A stretch of 16,901 bases of DNA from contig JAEZQX010000268.1 of assembly GCA_023441105.1 (NCBI GenBank), positions 1 to 16,901 on the forward strand. Reading direction: 5' to 3'. Source of the stretch: Pseudomonadota bacterium. Its GTDB lineage: Bacteria; Pseudomonadota; Gammaproteobacteria; Burkholderiales; Burkholderiaceae. The notes under the pieces are model-generated. The model searched no databases. It saw only the letters and a program-made list of their open reading frames with translations, and was not told the origin of the DNA. How positions within the stretch are numbered: position 1 is the stretch's first letter; every line of letters starts with the position of its first letter. Shown one piece after another: positions 13,501 through 16,901 of the stretch. The position numbers were made by a program, and so were the translations under genes.

Positions 13501-13766
13501 TCCGCCGCGCCTGCCTGCTGCGCTTCCGCCCGATCATGATGACCACCGCCGCGGCGCTGCTCGGCGCGCTGCCGCTGGCACTCGGGCAGGGCATCGGCTC
13601 GGAGCTGCGCCGCCCGCTGGGTGTATCGATCGTGGGCGGCCTGCTGCTCTCGCAGCTGGTGACGCTCTACACCACGCCGGTGATCTACCTGTACATGGAG
13701 CGCTTCTCCGACTGGCTGCAGGCGCGCCACGCGCGCAACGGTCTGGCGCGGCCGGAGCCGGCGTGA
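10518..13766 (+). CDS. mdtB: RND efflux transporter subunit (MdtB-like)
   Basis: This is an inner-membrane proton-driven exporter of the RND superfamily. In the MdtBC type, two different RND proteins assemble into one trimer. The N-terminus (FIRRPIATSLLMVAVLLLG, then LPVSALPEID) and VNPADAPIMTL match E. coli MdtB from memory. The proton-relay residues are present: Asp408 and Asp409 in GFVVDDAIVMIENI, and Lys972 in IVKKNAIMM. The length is 1082 against about 1040 usual. The excess is largely a Gly/Ser/Asn-rich insert at about residues 785-825, between LTVRS and STIPISALA, which the partner protein lacks. The start is 10 bp after mdtA's stop; GAGG overlapping that stop (10506-10509) is the likely ribosome-binding site, so translation is probably coupled. 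Confidence 0.93.
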   Translation: MTPQQPTPGSGFSTVFIRRPIATSLLMVAVLLLGILGYRELPVSALPEIDAPSLVVTTRYPGASATTMATLVTTPLERELGQISGITMMSSDSSAGLSTIILQFAMDRDIDVAAQDVQSALRSARLPGSLPYPPVYNRVNPADAPIMTLVMTSDTLPLREVNNYADSILAQKLSQVPGVGLVSIAGNVRPAVRVQVNPAQLGNLGLTLEDVRSALTQANVNAAKGTLNGAVQTYSIGTNDQLSSALEYRNTIISYRNDAPVRLDDVADVIDGVENDQLAAWANGKPAVLLDIRRQPGANIVDTVASIRRLLPELQAVLPADVKLGVFADRTVTIRASVHDVQVTLLLTICLVVAVIFVFLRRLWATVIPSVAVPLSLLGTFGVMAFAGMSLDNLSLMALAVATGFVVDDAIVMIENIVRYIEQGKSGPEAAEIGAREIAFTVLSLTVSLVAVFLPLLLMPGVTGRLFHEFAWVLTIAVTISMLVSLTLTPMMCAYLLKPDQLPEGDDAHERHAAAGRRTLWARTVEGYARSLDWVLAHQRLTLLVASASVVVTVLLYIAIPKGLLPEQDTGLVTGVVRADDNIAFPAMEERTRAVAAALQADPAVAGVSAFIGAGSVNPTLNQGQLSIVLKDRGERAGLDVVLPRLQAAAAGFPGVALYLKPVQDITLDSRVAATEYQYAMSDVDTAELARHAAAMTEALRQRPELADVGNNLADKGNALQLTIDRDKASRLGVPVQTIDDTLYDAFGQRQISTIFTELNQYRVVLEVAPQFRTSQDLLDKLTVRSNGGGALTGSNATSYGQVRSANAATSTGVGQGNTGIPLGGGSTIPISALATASVGTAPLVVSHQDQLPAVTIAFNLAPGYSLSEAVEAIRAVEAKMDFPPSVRGQFIGKAAEFSSSVGDEVLLLLAAVLVIYIVLGVLYESYIHPLTIISTLPPAGVGALLALMLFGMSLSVDGIVGIVLLIGIVKKNAIMMIDFAIAARRAGMNAHDAIRRACLLRFRPIMMTTAAALLGALPLALGQGIGSELRRPLGVSIVGGLLLSQLVTLYTTPVIYLYMERFSDWLQARHARNGLARPEPA

Positions 13767-13782
13767 GCGGGCAGGCTCGCGC

Positions 13783-16700
13783 ATGAACATCTCCGCGCCC
13801 TTCATCCGGCGGCCGATCGGTACCTCGCTGCTGGCAGCCGGGCTGCTGGTGATAGGTGCCATCTGCTATTCGCTGCTCGGCATCAGCGCGTTGCCGCAGA
13901 TCTCATTCCCCGCCATCTTCGTCACCGCCAGCCAGCCGGGCGCGGACGCCAGCACGATGGCCTCCACCGTGGCCTCGCCGCTCGAGCGCCACCTTGGCCA
14001 GGTACCGGGAATCGACCGCATGCGCTCGTCGAGTTCCGAAGGCGGCACCTTCGTCTTCATGATCTTCCAGGGCGGCGTCGACCTCGATGCCGCGGCACGC
14101 GACGTCGAGGCGGCCATCAACGCGGCGGCGCCCGACCTGCCGGCGGGGCTCACCTCGCTGCCGACCTGGCGCAAGGCCAACCCGAACGACGACCCGGTGC
14201 TGCAGCTGGCGCTCACCTCCGAGGCGCAGCCGCTTTCGGGCCTGTTCGAGCGCGCCGACCGCCTGATCAAGCCGCGCATCGCGCAGATCCCGGGCGTCGC
14301 TTCGGTCGAGATCGCCGGCAGCGCGCAGCCGGCGGTGCGGGTGGACGTCAACCTGCATGCACTGAACGCGATGGGCCTCTCGACCAACGAGCTGCGCAAC
14401 GCGCTGACCGCCGCCAACGTGACGTCCCCGCTGGGGTTCCTCAGCGACGGCCACACCACCATGGCGGTCACCGCCAACGACCAGCTGCACAGCGCGGCCG
14501 ATTTCGCCGACCTTGTCATCGCGGTGCGAAGCGGCACGCCGATCCGCCTGCGCGACGTCGCCAACGTGTATGAAGGCGCCGAGGACACCTACCAGGCCGC
14601 CTGGTTCAACGGCGAGCGGTCGATCGAGATCGACGTCTACAAGCGCCCGGAGGCGAACGTCATCGCCACCGTGGATGCGGTCAAGGCCGAGCTGCCGCGG
14701 CTGCAGGCGCTGCTGCCGCCCGCCACCACGATCACGCCGTTCTTCGATGGCACGCCGACGGTGCGCGCGTCGGTCAACGAGGTGCAGATCACCCTCCTGA
14801 TCAGCCTCGCCATGGTGATCATGACGATGGCGCTGTTCCTGCGCCGCCTTGCCCCGACCCTGATCGCGGCGACCGCCGTGCCGCTGTCGCTGGCCGGCGC
14901 CTTCGTCGCCATGTACGTGTTCGGCTACACACTCGACAACCTGTCCCTGCTTGCGCTGGTCATCGCCATCGGCTTCGTGGTGGACGATGCCATCGTGGTG
15001 ATCGAGAACATCATCCGCCATGTCGATGCCGGCGAGTCGCGCCTGGCGGCCACCCTCGCCGGTGCGCGCGAGATCGGCTTCACCATCGTGTCGATCACCG
15101 CCTCGCTGATTGCCGTGTTCATCCCGCTGCTGTTCGCGCAGGGGATGATCGGCATGTTCTTCCGCGAGTTCACCGTCACCCTGATCGCCGCCATCGTGGT
15201 GTCGGCGGTGGTGTCGCTGACGCTCACGCCCTCGCTGTGCGGCCGTTTCCTGAAGCCCTTCGCCGAGGCCACGCCGACGCGCGCGGGGCGCGCACTGGAC
15301 GCCTTCCACGGCGGCATGCTGCGCACCTACCGCCGCTCGCTCGAATGGACGCTGGCGCGGCCGTGGCTGCTGGCGCTGACCCCGCTGGCGCTGATCGTCG
15401 CGACGTTCTTCCTGTTCGGCGCGGTCAAGGCCGGCTTCTTCCCGCCGCAGGACACCGGCCTCATCTGGGCGCGTGCCAGCGCCGGCAGCACGCTGTCCTT
15501 CGCCGACATGCAGCAGCGCCAACAGCGCGCCACCGCGATGCTGCTGGCCGACCCGGCGGTCGAGTTCGTCGGTGCCAGCCTCGGCAGCGGTCGCCGCGGC
15601 ACCACCGGCTCCTTCAGCATCCAGCTGAAGCCGCTGGGTGAAGGCCGCAGCGAATCCACTCAGGTGGTGCTGGCGCGCCTATCCGCCAAGGCCGCGCGCT
15701 TCCCCGACTTCAACCTGCGCCTGCGCGCGCACCAGGACCTGCCGAGCGGCGGCGGCGGCACCAGCCAGGGCGCGGAGTACGAGGTGTCGCTGAAGGGCGA
15801 CGATCCCGCCGAGTTGCAGCTGTGGCTGCCGCGGCTGCAGGCGGAGCTGAAGAAAAGCGCGATCCTGCGCGACGTCGGAACCGACGTCGATGACGCCGGA
15901 CTGCGCCAGAACATGGTGATCGACCGCGATGCGGCGGCGCGGCTTGGCGTCAGCGTGGCGGCGATCGACGATGCGCTCTACAACGCGTTCGGCCAGCGCC
16001 AGGTATCGACCATCTACTCCGACGTCAACGAATACCAGGTGGTGGTCAACGCCCTGCCGCAGCAGACAGCCACCCCGGCGGCGCTGGACCGCATCCACGT
16101 GCGCGCCAGCAGTGGCGCAATGGTGCCGATCACGGCGCTGACGCGGCAGGAGCCGGGCCTCGCGCCGACCCAGGTGCAGCACGAGGACCAGTTCACCACC
16201 ATGGACCTCAGCTTCAACCTCGCGCCAGGCGCCAGCATGGGCGAGGCCACGGCCGAGATCCAGCGCACCATCGAGGCGATGCGCCTGCCGGGCGACATCC
16301 GGCTCGATTTCGGCGGCGGCTTCCGGCGCTTCCAGGAAAGCAGCGCCTCGATGCCGTGGCTGCTGCTGGGCGCGGTGCTCGCGGTGTACATCGTGCTCGG
16401 CATGCTCTACGAGAGCCTGATCCACCCGGTGACCATCCTCTCGACCCTGCCCTCGGCCGGCGTCGGTGCGCTGCTCGCGCTGATCCTCACCGACACCGAG
16501 CTGTCGATCGTCGCCATGATGGCGATCGTGCTGCTGATCGGGCTGGTGAAGAAGAACGCGATCATGATGGTGGATTTCGCGCTGGTGGCCGAACGCGAAG
16601 GCAAGACGCCGCGCGAGGCGATCCTGGAAGCCTGCATCGCGCGCTTCCGGCCCATCATGATGACCAGCATGGTGGCGATCCTGGCGGCGCTGCCACTGGC

Positions 16701-16884
16701 GATCGGCCTCGGCGCCGGCGCGGAGCTGCGCCGCCCGCTCGGCATCGCCCTGATCGGCGGACTCATCGTGTCGCAAAGCCTGACCCTGCTCTCGACGCCG
16801 GCCATCTACCTGTTGTTTGCGCGCGGCAGCGCCCGCCGTCGCGCGCGCCGTGCCGCGCGCCGCGGCGCTGCGGCGGCGGGCTGA
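13783..16884 (+). CDS. mdtC: RND efflux transporter subunit (MdtC-like)
   Basis: This is the second RND protein of the pump. The 1033 residues are close to E. coli MdtC (about 1025). The start (FIRRPIGTSLLAAGLLVIG, then LPQISFPAIFV), the MASTVASPLERHLGQV stretch and WRKANPNDDPV follow the MdtC pattern rather than MdtB. Proton-relay residues are Asp401 and Asp402 (GFVVDDAIVVIENI) and Lys924 (LVKKNAIMM). The region matching mdtB's insert is short here (VRASSGAMVPITAL). The C-terminal tail is very basic and alanine-rich (about 851 nt-window end, residues 1010-1033), as is common in GC-rich genomes. It begins 16 bp after mdtB. No outer-membrane channel (TolC/NodT type) or BaeSR-like regulator follows within the 17 bases left, so the operon may continue outside the window. 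Confidence 0.93.
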   Translation: MNISAPFIRRPIGTSLLAAGLLVIGAICYSLLGISALPQISFPAIFVTASQPGADASTMASTVASPLERHLGQVPGIDRMRSSSSEGGTFVFMIFQGGVDLDAAARDVEAAINAAAPDLPAGLTSLPTWRKANPNDDPVLQLALTSEAQPLSGLFERADRLIKPRIAQIPGVASVEIAGSAQPAVRVDVNLHALNAMGLSTNELRNALTAANVTSPLGFLSDGHTTMAVTANDQLHSAADFADLVIAVRSGTPIRLRDVANVYEGAEDTYQAAWFNGERSIEIDVYKRPEANVIATVDAVKAELPRLQALLPPATTITPFFDGTPTVRASVNEVQITLLISLAMVIMTMALFLRRLAPTLIAATAVPLSLAGAFVAMYVFGYTLDNLSLLALVIAIGFVVDDAIVVIENIIRHVDAGESRLAATLAGAREIGFTIVSITASLIAVFIPLLFAQGMIGMFFREFTVTLIAAIVVSAVVSLTLTPSLCGRFLKPFAEATPTRAGRALDAFHGGMLRTYRRSLEWTLARPWLLALTPLALIVATFFLFGAVKAGFFPPQDTGLIWARASAGSTLSFADMQQRQQRATAMLLADPAVEFVGASLGSGRRGTTGSFSIQLKPLGEGRSESTQVVLARLSAKAARFPDFNLRLRAHQDLPSGGGGTSQGAEYEVSLKGDDPAELQLWLPRLQAELKKSAILRDVGTDVDDAGLRQNMVIDRDAAARLGVSVAAIDDALYNAFGQRQVSTIYSDVNEYQVVVNALPQQTATPAALDRIHVRASSGAMVPITALTRQEPGLAPTQVQHEDQFTTMDLSFNLAPGASMGEATAEIQRTIEAMRLPGDIRLDFGGGFRRFQESSASMPWLLLGAVLAVYIVLGMLYESLIHPVTILSTLPSAGVGALLALILTDTELSIVAMMAIVLLIGLVKKNAIMMVDFALVAEREGKTPREAILEACIARFRPIMMTSMVAILAALPLAIGLGAGAELRRPLGIALIGGLIVSQSLTLLSTPAIYLLFARGSARRRARRAARRGAAAAG

Positions 16885-16901
16885 CCTGCCGCAGGCCCGG
16901 C

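Noticed and set aside
10371..13862. Minus-strand open frame of 1163 codons opposite the efflux genes
   Set aside because: It is the shadow of mdtB, extremely rich in His, Arg, Gln and Asp with no recognisable domain; the plus strand encodes a complete RND protein.

Overview
The window is GC-rich and gene-dense, in the style of a gammaproteobacterium of the Xanthomonadales/Lysobacterales (Lysobacter, Luteimonas, Dokdonella or a relative). The clues are two tandem GTAG-headed REP units of the SMAG type at the left edge, a very high G+C in most genes, and a subtilase ending in a short ...IFRDGFN tail that I associate from memory with that order. I cannot name the genus.

Layout. 1-229: two REP units of about 102 bp. 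271-1191 (-): arginase. 1320-3455 (-): TonB-dependent outer-membrane receptor. 3611-4928 (+): a family of small exported proteins in tandem, consisting of a decayed 3' fragment followed by two intact paralogs, each with a signal peptide and a C-terminal hydrophobic segment. 5034-7562 (+): a secreted subtilisin-family protease with a complete Asp/His/Ser triad and a cysteine-rich C-terminal extension. 7563-7866: spacer with a rearranged REP end. 8994-7867 (-): msrA-msrB, methionine sulfoxide repair. 9287-16884 (+): a three-gene RND efflux operon of MdtABC type, complete in the window, with no outer-membrane channel gene and no regulator in view.

How they fit together. msrAB and mdtABC diverge from a 292-bp region that holds an interrupted GC-rich hairpin and an AT-rich 15-bp inverted repeat, both candidate control sites. 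The three efflux genes are separated by 10 and 16 bp and are almost certainly co-transcribed. The protease and the small exported proteins lie on one strand in a stretch visibly poorer in G+C than the rest, and they form the only accessory-looking part of the window. Repeat duplication and decay of the small genes, their variable C-terminal anchors, and their position just upstream of a secreted protease are the most unusual features. No CRISPR array, tRNA, rRNA, insertion sequence or phage gene was seen. The rest is recognisable housekeeping or transport.
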